Assembly (NCBI GenBank): GCA_029844215.1
Contig: CM056724.1
Location: 10,658,307 to 10,722,306, forward strand
Source of the DNA: Przewalskia tangutica
Taxonomy: Eukaryota; Streptophyta; Magnoliopsida; Solanales; Solanaceae
Length of the DNA: 64,000 bases
Reading direction: 5' to 3'
Part shown: positions 25,201 to 34,816 of the stretch, in pieces
Numbering within the stretch: position 1 is the first letter of the stretch
How the letters are laid out: every line of letters starts with the position of its first letter
Translations under genes and position numbers: made by a program
Notes under the pieces: model-generated
What the model was told of the DNA's origin: nothing
The model's input: the letters and a program-made list of their open reading frames with translations, nothing else
Database searches by the model: none

Positions 25201-28200
25201 TTTTATCCTAAGAAAATAAAGAAAGATTCAATTTTATGCCGAATGCTAATTGAAATGATGCTTTAGACTTGAAGATAGTCTAACTAAGAGTTAATTTGGA
25301 TAACTAAGGTATACTACCTGAGGATCTGATGCTTTGGTATAGATTGCTGCTGTTTCAAAAATTGATCACTAATGAATAAGAAAGAGTTGATGTGTTTTAG
25401 TAAAGGTTTTACTTTTGTGCAAGTTGCTGCCAGAACTAATGCTTTAAACTTGAAAGACATCTAATTAAGAATTGCATTAGTGTAATGTATGTATATAAGA
25501 GAAGCTATGCTTTAAGGTTAATAAACTTCGGAAGAATATGCAGAAACTATTCAATTCTAGAATGATAGTGAACCTCTGTGTTAGAGTTCAAATTTCTTTC
25601 CTGTATTCTTTGATATGGCTTGATTTGCGAGTTGCTGTGTAGGGATGAGGAGTTATAGTGATCAGTTTTATGTTGTCTAAATATTTTCTTTTAAGATCCT
25701 AGTTTCAGTATACATGAAGTGTAGATTGGTTGAACAGAGAACAACAGTTGTAGTGACAGATTAAAGGCAAATAACGGGAAGAAGTATGTGAGGAAGGAGG
25801 ATGATAGGAAATGTTATAATTAATTACATCTCGAACATGATCATTCTTCAGCCGAAAGCTGATATTCGAGGAATCATAACACAACTTTACAAGGAAGTTG
25901 CTTGGAAATAACATAGGGAAGTCAAGTTTACCTTTGGATCATAAGCTAAGAGTTCTAGTATTTGAAATCAAGAAACTTTGATTACTTGATAGACTCCTGA
26001 TGGGTTTTTCTTTGCTGCCATAAGCCCAACATCTTTGAAAGTGAAAGGCACAAATGACAAGGTCCATATGCTTTGTCATGTTCTTTATAGTATTCCCATG
26101 GCTTCTTCACTTCCGTTATCTTTTTTTTCGAACTGCTTTCATTTACTTGCCTTGAGCCGAGGGTCTATCAAAAACAAGTTCTCTACCTCCAATGGTAAGA
26201 GTAAGGTCTGCTTACATTCTACCCTCCCAAGAACCTACTTGTGGAATTGCATTGGGTATGTAGTTGTTGAAGTTACTTCTCTAATGTAAAGCACAAAAGT
26301 AAATTACCAAACACTTGCGAATTATTATAATAATCAAATTGTAATTAAAACATAACTACTTTCAGCATCCAGTATGCAATAATGCCTATATTAATCCAAC
26401 TCCTCAAAGTTTGGATTTAAAGAATTGAGCTCTCTGTACCCAAGGGTGTGACCTAGTGTCAATGAAGTGGGTTGTTAACCATGAGGTCTTAGGAGCCCGA
26501 GCTCTTGACCCATGGGGAGGTACTACTTTGACGACGAACTACCTTTCTTCTCGCCTTTTTGAAAAGCAGAAATGCCTTCCTACTCTGGTTGAGGAAATCC
26601 CACTATTTTTTTGGGAAAGACCTCACTCGCACGTAATATAGTAATATATAGGGCTCTTCTTGAAATAGGTAGGCGAATAACCAATCCAATAAGTCGGCTA
26701 GATCTCCCCCAATAGACTCCTTTTTGTAGGCGTTACGCTGCGCCCCGACCTGAGTCCCCACGTCCGCTTTTCTACGCCCGCAACCCAATAAGTTGGCAAA
26801 GCCAACACAAGATTAGGGCCGTTCCCTTCATTCTATCTTCCCATCTATCCAAGCCTTGGTGGATAGAGTTATATGGTACTTGTGTTGGTGGGATAGCAAA
26901 TACCTTGTAGAATTAGTCGAAGTGCGCGCAAGTTGGCTCGGACACCACACTTATAAAAAAAAACGAGCTCTTCTTATTGGGAGCACTTTGCGCTTCGTTA
27001 TTTGAAGCGCATACTTCTCTAAAGATATGGCTTCACGCATGAAGTGATAACCCTTCATTTTGGATTGCTTCGTCTCTTAATAGCTTTTAATAACGCTGCA
27101 TAAGCCAAACTTGCTGTCCATGCTTTGAGTGGTTGGTGGAGGAACCCTTGGTGTCAAAACCGTTATTGGTAATTGGAACATCCAATATACTAGGAGAGAT
27201 AAAAGAACGGAAAGGGACATTGCTTTGTGTTTGGTGCTGTCAATTCGGAAGGAAAGAACCAGGCAGTCTTTTGATGGTGGGTATTATGCGATATCGAAAA
27301 TCAGCTCTCATTACTTTTTCTATTTTTCTTCTTTTGTACGTCTCTGGAGTGAAGACGCATGCCAAGATTTTCGGAGGCAATCAACTTCTCATAACATTGT
27401 AATTATTCCCTTCCTGCCACTCTTCTTTGAAACGGTGAAACACAAGATTATTATATTTTCTGATAAGATAGATATCAAAGGGTTCTATTACCTTGCGTCT
27501 CATTCAAATAAACCTCTAATCTTTTAATTGGCTATCTTCTTCATGTATCTACTAGTTTTAATGGGATTTCTGGAGGAGTATTGTCAAAGGATTGACTTGT
27601 TGAGAGTGAAGATGAATCACCATGTTCTTCATCCAAATTAGCTAGTGTTAAAGGTTAATAGAAATTTGCGACGACTCTAATAAACTTATTAACTTATTTA
27701 GAATTCAAGAAGAACCACACTATTACACAGTAGTGATGAAGGGGTCTCATGACTCTCATCTCCTTTGGGTCAGCATCAAAGAGCAAACAGTTGGTGTTTT
27801 TTATGGTGGCGGTGTTGGCAGCAATATCACATTAACGTTTGTGAACATTACCAATAAAAAAAATCACTTGGTGAATGTTCTAATTCAATTCTTAGATAGT
27901 ATGGGTTGCTAATTGCTTTATTAGTAATTATTAGTCTGAGGAAATCATTTTTGAGAAATTCAGTAACCCTATTTCCTCGTGTTTGGCAAATTCTTTTCTT
28001 GTGTTCTCAAATTGTCATGTTGATTAAGTTGTGTACAAAATCTTGTATTTTGTCTGAACAGGGAGTGAGATGTCTTTCTTCAAAAATGGAGTTTGCCAAG
28101 GTGTTGCTTTCCAAGATCTTTATGGTGGCCGTTACTATCCTGCTGCTTCAATGTATACACTTCCTGACCAACCTAATTGCGTTGTGAAGTTCAATTTTGG

Positions 28201-28327
28201 CCCGGACTTTGAATTCTTTCCTGAAGATTTTGCTGGGCGCCCTGTTCCAAGACCGATGGTTGAAGTTCCTTATCATGGATTTGATGGAAGAGTTGAAAAT
28301 GGTGTGTCCAATGAGCAAAAGAGTTAG
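22290..28327 (+). CDS. TRO: TRAUCO/Ash2-type SPRY-domain protein
   Basis: Two coding exons: 22290-23313 and 28062-28327. They are joined through donor CCCG|GTATGT and acceptor ACAG|GGAGTGAG, which restores a Gly codon, and give 429 residues. Residues 1-180 are low complexity: a Pro-rich start, an acidic block with a PTKKQK nuclear-signal-like motif, and Asn/Lys runs. Residues about 195-405 form the SPRY domain (RATRGVLEGTWYFEIKVV, HTRLGWSTD, FGYRDIDGSKIH, then MSFFKNGVCQGVAF and PNCVVKFNFGPDF). Ash2-type proteins are core subunits of COMPASS histone H3 Lys4 methyltransferase complexes, and Arabidopsis TRAUCO is the plant member. The single 4.7 kb intron holds three partial copies of exon 1, two SINEs and an unknown ORF. 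If the intron is retained, the protein ends after a short MSIFLLLFV tail at 23345. Confidence 0.88.
23509..23934 (+). pseudogene. TRAUCO exon 1 partial copy, unit 2
   Basis: The SPRY-coding frame stays open from VDVSEDRL to the donor CCCG|GTATGT, with GEEGGGYGEGD in place of GEGGGYGEGD. The Met before VRATRGV has become Ile. The frame is closed just upstream by TAA (AAATAAGAA). No AG acceptor in the right phase precedes it, because the copy begins inside the exon. It is therefore probably a silent copy lying in the intron. Confidence 0.8.
24130..24555 (+). pseudogene. TRAUCO exon 1 partial copy, unit 3
   Basis: Same structure as unit 2, with an open frame and an intact donor. It carries several substitutions, including Gly to Asp in VIGFYI, Gly-Gly to Phe in DGGQY, and Arg to Ile in GQRYM. 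These hit conserved SPRY positions and suggest relaxed selection. Confidence 0.8.
24744..25162 (+). pseudogene. TRAUCO exon 1 partial copy, unit 4 (broken)
   Basis: This is the most diverged unit. Base losses near 25008-25016 shift the frame after KYEEG, a TAG interrupts the WYKG region near 25109, and the Pro before the donor has become Thr. The donor GTATGT survives. Confidence 0.8.
26152..26272 (+). mobile_element. Au-like SINE
   Basis: Contains the family landmarks GAGCCGAGGGTCTATC, AAGGTCTGCTTACATTCTACCC and CTTGTGGAATTGCATTGGG, and ends TATGTAGTTGTTG. It lies in intron 1 of the TRAUCO-like gene. Confidence 0.7.
26434..26964 (+). mobile_element. TS-type SINE interrupted by foreign DNA
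   Basis: The 5' part (26441-26491) reads GGTGTGACCTAGTGTCAATG ... AACCATGAGGTCTTA. The 3' part (about 26835-26963) reads CCCATCTATCCAAGCCTTGG ... GTAGAATTAGTCGAAGTGCG ... CACTTATAAAAAAAAA. The same parts are contiguous in the SINE at 32294-32512. GAGCTCT occurs on both flanks (26427-26433 and 26965-26971), a likely target duplication. Confidence 0.7.
26492..26834. other. Insert of possible organellar origin within the SINE
   Basis: About 340 bp with different texture and higher GC, including TACGCTGCGCCCCGACC and TAATAAGTCGGCTAGATC-like stretches. It has no element ends and no target duplication I can see. The style resembles plant mitochondrial non-coding DNA, so a nuclear insertion of mitochondrial DNA is one explanation. 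I cannot confirm this without a search. Confidence 0.3.
27652..27912 (+). pseudogene. Unrecognised coding-like fragment inside TRAUCO intron 1
   Basis: An 86-codon open stretch on the plus strand, with no Met start, ends in TAA at 27910-27912. Its translation looks protein-like and is not low complexity. It includes EICDDSNKLINLF, QEEPHYYTVVMKGSHDSH, LLWVSIKEQTVGVFYGGG and NITLTFVNITNKKNHLVNV. A TAA bounds it upstream. I do not recognise the family. It may be an exon relic from another gene or a captured fragment. Confidence 0.35.
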
Positions 28328-29674
28328 CTATTTGTCTTTTACCATGTTGACCAATACACAGAATTCTGGTTGTTTGACTCTGATTTTCACTGTAATTCTG
28401 CTGATCTTACTGATTTAGACTGCTAGGTGACCGTCAAACCTTGTAAAAGACTTCCTAAAAATTGGAAACATTGAATTTATTTATTCAATTTGACACGTCG
28501 TGATTAATTTCATAACTATCAACTTCAGACACGTCAGGGTTTGTTTTGCTTGCAAGTTTTACTCTATTCTACTATTTTAAATCAAATGTAGTTTAGGAAG
28601 AGAAACAACTTACAACGTCTAACGGCTGGTTCTGATATGAGATGGATGGTTGGTTCTATGTCGGTAGATTGAATATGATGCAAGCTATCTTAGCAGATTG
28701 AACATGATTTAAACTTTCTGATTACAGGTAATGCATGGCATTCAACTAGGATGTGCCCCATGCTCAAAGTGGTAAAAGAGCACGTAAATAAAATTGGAGA
28801 AGCTGCTGAAATGGTCAGCTAAGCTTGAGCAATGCACTCAGGTTGGTTATGTTTAAGCTTTTGTAAATAGAATGTAGAGTGCTTTGGCGTGGTATCCTAG
28901 TTGTTCCAACTTTTGTAAGTGGTAAACTACTGAGTGCTGGAGAATGGATAATCAAATTCATGTAGCCTGATGTACAGTTTTACTTTGTTGTTGACTTCTT
29001 GTACTTAGTTGTGACCCTGATTCTAGTCTTTACTAGCTGTTCTGCTAGAGAAATGTGCTCTCTGATGGGAAGTTTTCAGTTGAATTTAGTGGTTAGTGGT
29101 GTGATACTGTTGCTTGACCCTCATGTCCGTTTATATTGATCGTGCTCTTTCTGTTTTGAGCTAGGAAGCACAATCATAGTTGGATGCTACAATTCACATG
29201 GATGCTACAATTTTGATAGTTGTTTCATTTAAAGGGGCACAATATGGATACTTTTGAGGCTACATAAAGAAATAAAAAAGAGAAGGCAAATAAAGATGTG
29301 GTATACTTGGAGTTTACTTGTAAAAAAAAAGAAGTTTTAGTTCAAAGGTGTGTGCTCTAAAGTATAATGTTGATGAACTCTAAATATGCCAGCTTAAGCA
29401 ATATTTGGATGTAGTTGACATTCAAATTTAGATGCTACATTAAATTTGGTCTAGTTCATTGTTTATGATAATTAGTAAATTGAAATAGGATGTGCCATTG
29501 CATTCTTTTGTTGTCATTTATGGATGCTTCTTGCATTGTGGTCTCATAATTCTTTCGGTAGTATTTCTAGACCTTTATTTGTGATAAGTACTTTCGACCC
29601 TTTATTCTAATACAACTCTCCATTGTCATTAGATGTAGTGGTCTTTGGTATAGTAAATTTGTAAATATAAACAA
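28328..29674. other. TRAUCO 3' flank, no further gene
   Basis: The first few hundred bases should include the 3' UTR. An ACAG|GTAATG motif near 28727-28738 could be an acceptor of a 3' UTR exon but carries no coding. Nothing else is recognisable. Confidence 0.35.
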
Positions 29675-30680
29675 GGAGGGTCATATTTGCCCTCAACGTT
29701 TAGGAAAAGGTTTGTATTTGCCCTCCGTTAACGTTTGGGGTCAAATATGCCCTCCGTTAGTTCAAACCTTTTAAATTTACTCATTTTTAACGGATCTTCC
29801 ACGTGGCAGCCACGTCACTGGCGACACCATTAATGTCGGCAACAGTACCCTCGTCGGAAATGTGAAATTTCCGGCCAAACTACGGTAGCTCCGGCGACGT
29901 GTGATATACCGAAAGATTCGTCTCTTCATCCTCTTCAATTATATACTACCCATTACCGTCGATTTCATGATCTTCTTTGTCAATTTGCTGATCGAAGTTT
30001 TGGACGTATATACCCCTGACGGAGATTTGAATTTTCCGGCGTACTCCTATTGAATCGACGGGAGTGAGGTATACCACCATCACCTCGCCGTCATTTTGAC
30101 ACCCCCATGTTGTTCGATTCTTGCTAAATCGCCAGAACACCCAAATTGAAAAATCTAAAACCCTAAACGCCGCCGTCGATTTTCCGGCCACCGGGCTACA
30201 ATCGACGGTCGGGGCTTGCACCATTAGATTCGTCGTCCTATACCCGTCCTTTTACACCCACCCACCACTGTCAGTTCTTCACGAAGTCATGGATCGACCA
30301 AATCGGAAAACCCGAAACTTTGAGTGCGTTTTCCGGCCAACTCAGGTAACGTCGACGACTGTGGGTGGTGTCCCTGAGTTCGCCTTGGTCTTAGCTACAT
30401 TTTGCAACCAACCCTGTGTCTCAATTCATCTTAAATCGAATTTCACCATTGTTGCTTGTTGAAGCTTCAGTCGACGGTATCCATGCATCACTGTCGACTG
30501 GGCGACCTCCCGTCGAGGTAATGGCGTCGCCGGTGACGTGGTTGCCACGTTGCTGATCCGTTAAAAATGGGTAAATTTAAAAAGTTTGAACTAACGGAGG
30601 ACATATTTGACCCCAAACGTTAACGGAGGGCAAATACAAACCTTTTACTAAACATTGAGGGAAAATATGACCATTTTCCC
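29675..30680. mobile_element. Mutator-like terminal-inverted-repeat element, non-autonomous
   Basis: Long terminal inverted repeats of about 158-162 bp (29675-29832 and 30519-30680) are flanked by an exact 9-bp duplication TATAAACAA (29666-29674 and 30681-30689), the signature of Mutator-like elements. The arms carry repeated GCCCTCCGTTAACG-type motifs. The 690-bp centre is clearly more GC-rich than its surroundings and includes CCGGCCAC and CGTCGAC motifs with short open frames on both strands, but no transposase. A captured gene fragment (Pack-MULE) is possible. Confidence 0.88.
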
Positions 30681-30689
30681 TATAAACAA

Positions 30690-32293
30690 AAACCCGCATT
30701 AAAAAAATGGTGTTTGTGATGAATGACTTCTTGAGAAAATAAAGCGATTTGGAAAGACTGAAGGTCAGGTAAGGAGAGGTTGGGAAGGGGCTTGATGGGA
30801 AGGACAAGTTGTAGCAAGGGCGCAACTTAGATAAGTGACACTTGATATAGTTACATCACTTACACAACAAGGGAATGGGATGCGAATAGAAGCAACTTTT
30901 TGGTGGAAATGAGGCGGTGTAACAATGTGGTAGGGAGTGAATGATAAAGTGGTAGGATCATGAAGGAGAGCACCTAAGGTGTGTCCTAGTACTTGGAGTA
31001 GAGCTCACCAGGAAAAAAGACAGGTGCAATTACGAAGGCTATTGTAGACTTCAGAGAAGAGAATAGGCATTCGTCAGCGTAGTAAGGCTAATCGAGCGAC
31101 ACATTTTTCTTGGGTTGTCCAGTGAAGTGAAGTGATATTGTATCGTATGTTAGAGAGGTTTGACTACTACAGTCTATATATTTTCCATCCAAGTAATGTT
31201 TGAACTTTCACTCTCTATCTATACTAGAATCTTGAGCCTCTTGATTTCTCATCCTCGAAGGCAGACTTGTGGACTCATTGAAGAAAAGACTTGAGGTGAA
31301 GACCAATGAGTGATTGCGACAGTTACGAAACTCCAATTAACTTATCTTATTGAACTTCTCTCATAGGGTTGGTTTTCTCATATGATCCCAAGTCATTGAA
31401 CAACTTCAATGTTGTAGCTCGCTTGTTCTCGGCTATTAGATGAGAGCTGGGTAGAGAGATAATAGATCCTCCCCTAGGATGGTAACTTTTAAATAACACC
31501 AATCGCAAAAATATATGTAAGCCAAAAACAAATAATAGAAAGACGTGAAAATAAAGTCAAGATCTTCGAAAAGAAAAAAAATACAAAAGAGTAAAAAGAG
31601 GTGGTTGGAAGGAAAAGGAGGTGGTGGCGGAGGCAGCAATCGAACTTGAGGAGAGTGGTGGTTGATCTGAGGAGGAGCTGATGGCCTCTTAGAAGAGGAG
31701 CGAGGGGAGGTGGATAGATATGTGGTGGTAGTGGCCGAATCAATAGTGGCGATCAGATTTGTGATAGTGGAGTTCCAACAATATCGTAAAAGGTGAGTCT
31801 GGATATGGGTTAAACTTCATCAGAAGGGATAGAGGTTTCGTGGTCGCTACAATTGCATCCAGAATTGCAACTTTTTGACTAGATATGAGAGGGAAGGGAG
31901 AAGTGAAGGTGGTCAAATTTTTTAGACCAAGAGGACACGTTCTTATTAGAAATGAACACAACTGGATGATGCCATTTTATTCAAGAATTTCGCCAATGTT
32001 TTCTTTGGAAATGCATAATTCTTCGAAGAGTAGAAAATGATTTGTTTTCTTGAAATATTGCAGAGGAAAATATGTTATACTTGGAGAGCCAATTAGAGTT
32101 GTGTCTCTTAGTCGATTGATGCTTTTATACTCGGAGAGTCCTACTTTTGGTTCATCTCCAATGGTTTGCACAATGGTGGAGGAAGCATGGTGGTAGTGAA
32201 GGTGGTGAAGTAGTGGCTATAGTGGTGTAGATGGTGGCAACAAAGAGGAAAGAGATTGAAGAAATAAATTGAAAAAAGAAAATAATCTTCGCA
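30690..32293. other. Intergenic, no gene seen
   Basis: Purine-rich GGTGGTGG stretches near 31600-31740 and 32170-32230 give long but simple frames on both strands, which I regard as compositional. No element ends are visible. Confidence 0.35.
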
Positions 32294-32512
32294 TCCAAGA
32301 TTGTGGTTTAGTGGTCAATAAAGTGGATTGAGAATAATGAGGTCGCATGTTCAAATTCAACAGAGACAAACATTAGGTGATTTCTTCTCATCTGTTCTAA
32401 TCTTGGTGGACATAGTTACTTGGTACTTGTTGTTGGTCGGAGGTGGCAGGTATCCTGTAGAATTAGTCGAGGTGCTCACGAGTTGTTCTGAACATGACAG
32501 TTATAAAAAAAA
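32294..32512 (+). mobile_element. TS-type SINE
   Basis: Reads GATTGTGGTTTAGTGGTCAA ... GAGGTCGCATGTTCAAATTC (box B-like) ... GGTGATTTCTTCTCATCTG ... GTAGAATTAGTCGAGGTGC ... GTTATAAAAAAAA. Related AATCTTCGCAT and AATCTTGTCAT sequences on the flanks are a likely imperfect target duplication. Confidence 0.8.
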
Positions 32513-32779
32513 TCTTGTCATGCATCAAAAAGTGGTGCAACACACATTGTGCCATGTCAACACTGTCTAATTGACACAATTTGTCTTCACTTCAAGTGTT
32601 CAAGAGGTACTATCCTTAGATTAGGTGTCAAAATAAAAAAAATGTCAAGTTTGAAGGGCGACCTGTGTCTGCTACTACTATTTGTAAAACATTGGCTCGA
32701 TTTAATACTGAGTCGGCTATACTATCATCGTATCCATTCGGTCCTGTAATTCTATATTGGGTCTATTTCATTCCAATAT

Positions 32780-33190
32780 TTAATACTCCCTTTGTCTCAA
32801 TTTTACGTGGCAATATTTAACTAGACATAGTTTTAGAAAGCAAGAACCACTTTTGAAACTTGTGATCTAATATAAAGTCACATGCATTTGTCGATACATC
32901 AAGGGTAAAACAAGACTTTAGGTTCAATTATATGGGTTGATCGAATCAATACATATGGGTTGAGTAATTTAATTCACATTGGATTAACACCTGGACCAAT
33001 CATACATTGCCACATGACTTTATAAAGCCCCAACTAGTCAACCGTTAGTTTTAAGGGCTTTTTAAGCCAAAAAATAACGTTTAGAGCATTTTTGGTCCAA
33101 TTGGTGGAAGGAGGATATTTTAAAGTAAAAAAGTAACGTTGATGGCATTTTATGTTAATAGGTGGAAGGAAAATATTTCTTAGCCAAATA
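32780..33190. other. Possible Stowaway half and non-coding DNA
   Basis: TACTCCCTTTGTCTCAATTTTACGTGGCA at 32786 resembles one MITE end, but I could not find the matching right end. Confidence 0.3.
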
Positions 33191-33229
33191 CAATAGGTTG
33201 GAGACATTTGTGTTCTTTCTTTTTAGAAA

Positions 33230-33470
33230 GTCTAGGTGTTTGACCCAGATTTTAGGTAAAATATAAGTAGTAGAAACTATTTTTCAAAAGTTAAAAAATA
33301 TTTTTTTCCTTAGAAGCACTTTTGGAACATTGACAAGCACAAAGTAGTGCTCTAATATTGGTGAAAGTGTTTTTCAAATTGATTAGTCAAACATAAATGA
33401 CTACTCTCTAAAAGTATTTTTGCGAAAGCACTTCTAAGAAAAACACTTTTCAAAATAAAGCAGATTTTAA
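33230..33470. repeat. Small AT-rich interspersed repeat, copy A
   Basis: Contains GAAGCACTTTTGG, TTCAAATTGATTAGTCAAAC and AAAGCACTTCTAAG. The core is found again in inverted orientation at 34230-34390. It is likely a MITE, but its exact ends are unclear. Confidence 0.5.
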
Positions 33471-34229
33471 CTTTCCTTGTATATTCTTGATTTATGGTGA
33501 AATAATAATTTTACATAATTATAATTTGTCCCTCATTTCTTATTGATCTCTTTAACTTTAAAAAAATTCATGTCCTCATTTCGCATTCAATTCATAGTAG
33601 ATATACATACCTTTTTGAGTTCCAAAATAAGGTGGATAATTGCTCCGAGTTGCTTTGGTGGTGTGTCATGAGGTCCTATGGTCATGGGATGAGTCCCCCC
33701 CTCCTCTTCTCGCTTGCTGTCTTTTTCTCAGGCCTTCTCTAAGATGAATAGTGCATTTCTGCTTGGGTATCTAGGTGTGATGTTAGAAATGCCCATGTTA
33801 CCCGCATGAGTGTAGCTCAGTTGGTTCCAGGGTGGCAGATTGCTCCCAAGAAATGCCCATGTTGTGCTCACGCAGGCGGATGTTCCGTTGATCTTGACCT
33901 TACAAATTGTCAACTTTTGTTTTTTTAGAGTTGTTGAGTTTGGCACTTCACTTGTAGATGAAGCAAAATGAATGAAATACCAGGTTTTCTTCTATTGTTT
34001 TCCCATATGGCCATTACTAATATGATCTTTATTAATGGGTGGGATCTAGTCTCTAAAACAAGCAACTTTCAGATGCTAACTTGTCTCTCATGCACAAGTT
34101 CTAATGTACTGTGATCAGGCTCGGACTACAAATATAAATGTGTGTTGGCGTAAGTTGGCACATATAGATAAAAGCAGAATCCGCTCATCCAAAATTATGG
34201 ATTTACCACTAGGCGGAAGGATACTAAGC

Positions 34230-34388
34230 TTGTTTTTGGTAAACTTCTAAAATTTATTTATTTTGAAAAGTGTTTTCTTTCAAAAGTACTTTGGTGAGAA
34301 GTAGTTCTGACTAATCAATTTGAAAAGCATTTTTGAGTAGCAATTAGTGTTTAGTCAAACTTGCTTTTAAGTGTATTTTCTCAAACAC
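34230..34388. repeat. Small AT-rich interspersed repeat, copy B (inverted)
   Basis: GACTAATCAATTTGAAAAGC and GTCAAACTTGCTTTTAAG match copy A in reverse orientation. It abuts the 62-bp minisatellite. Confidence 0.45.
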
Positions 34389-34790
34389 GTACTGTTAGAT
34401 TTTCATTGACACAACAGATAGCCGTCCACGACATCACAAGGAGCAAACATGTACTATTAGATTTTCACTCACACAACAGATAGTCGTCCACGACATCATA
34501 AGTAGCAAACATGTACTGTTAGATTTTCATTTATACAACAGATAGTCGTCCATGACATCATAAGGAGCAAACATGAACTGTTAGATTTTCATTGACACAA
34601 CAGATAGCCGTCCACGACATCATAAGGAGCAAACATGTACTATTAGATTTTCACTAACACAATAGATAGTTATCCACGACATCATAAGGAGCAAACATGT
34701 ACTATTAGATTTTTACTAACACAACAAATAGTCGTCCACGACATCATAAGTAGCAAACATGTACTATTAGATTTTCACCGACACAACGCT
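34389..34790. repeat. 62-bp minisatellite in the ABCG 3' flank
   Basis: Units start with GTACT(G/A)TTAG or a close variant at 34389, 34451, 34513, 34575, 34637, 34699 and 34761. The spacing is exactly 62 bp each time and the last unit is partial. Units differ by a few substitutions and show no indels. The array ends 27 bp below the ABCG stop codon, so it should form most of the 3' UTR or the termination region of that gene. Confidence 0.95.
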
Positions 34791-34816
34791 ACTTCTGGTT
34801 AACCCTAATGAAATGC

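Larger units (their letters stand above)
22891..25380 (+). repeat. Four-unit tandem array of exon 1 end plus intron 1 start
   Basis: Units begin with an AAAAAGT(A/T)GATGTAAG-type sequence at 22891, 23509, 24130 and 24744, so the spacings are 618, 621 and 614 bp. Each unit holds the last about 423 bases of exon 1 with its donor site, then about 195 bases of intron. Units 2 and 3 are almost identical to unit 1, and unit 4 is more diverged. The array ends at 25380, where the intron continues AAAGAGTTGATGTGTTTTAG. Confidence 0.92.

Noticed and set aside
29946..30462. Two opposing ORFs of 92 and 113 codons
   Set aside because: They lie inside the Mutator-like element and overlap each other. I recognise neither, so I treat them as cargo and do not call them genes.
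31436..31743. Overlapping minus-strand frames with Pro and Phe runs
   Set aside because: They come from GGTGGTGG and GAAAAA simple sequence on the plus strand. No motif or splice support.
33806..33850. tRNA-like GTGTAGCTCAGTTGGTTCC
   Set aside because: Only a D-arm-like piece is present. No anticodon arm, T-arm or acceptor pairing follows, so it is not a tRNA gene. It may be a SINE head.
34389..34790. Regular repeats that could suggest a CRISPR array
   Set aside because: The 62-bp units are contiguous with no unique spacers, and the context is a plant gene. It is a minisatellite.
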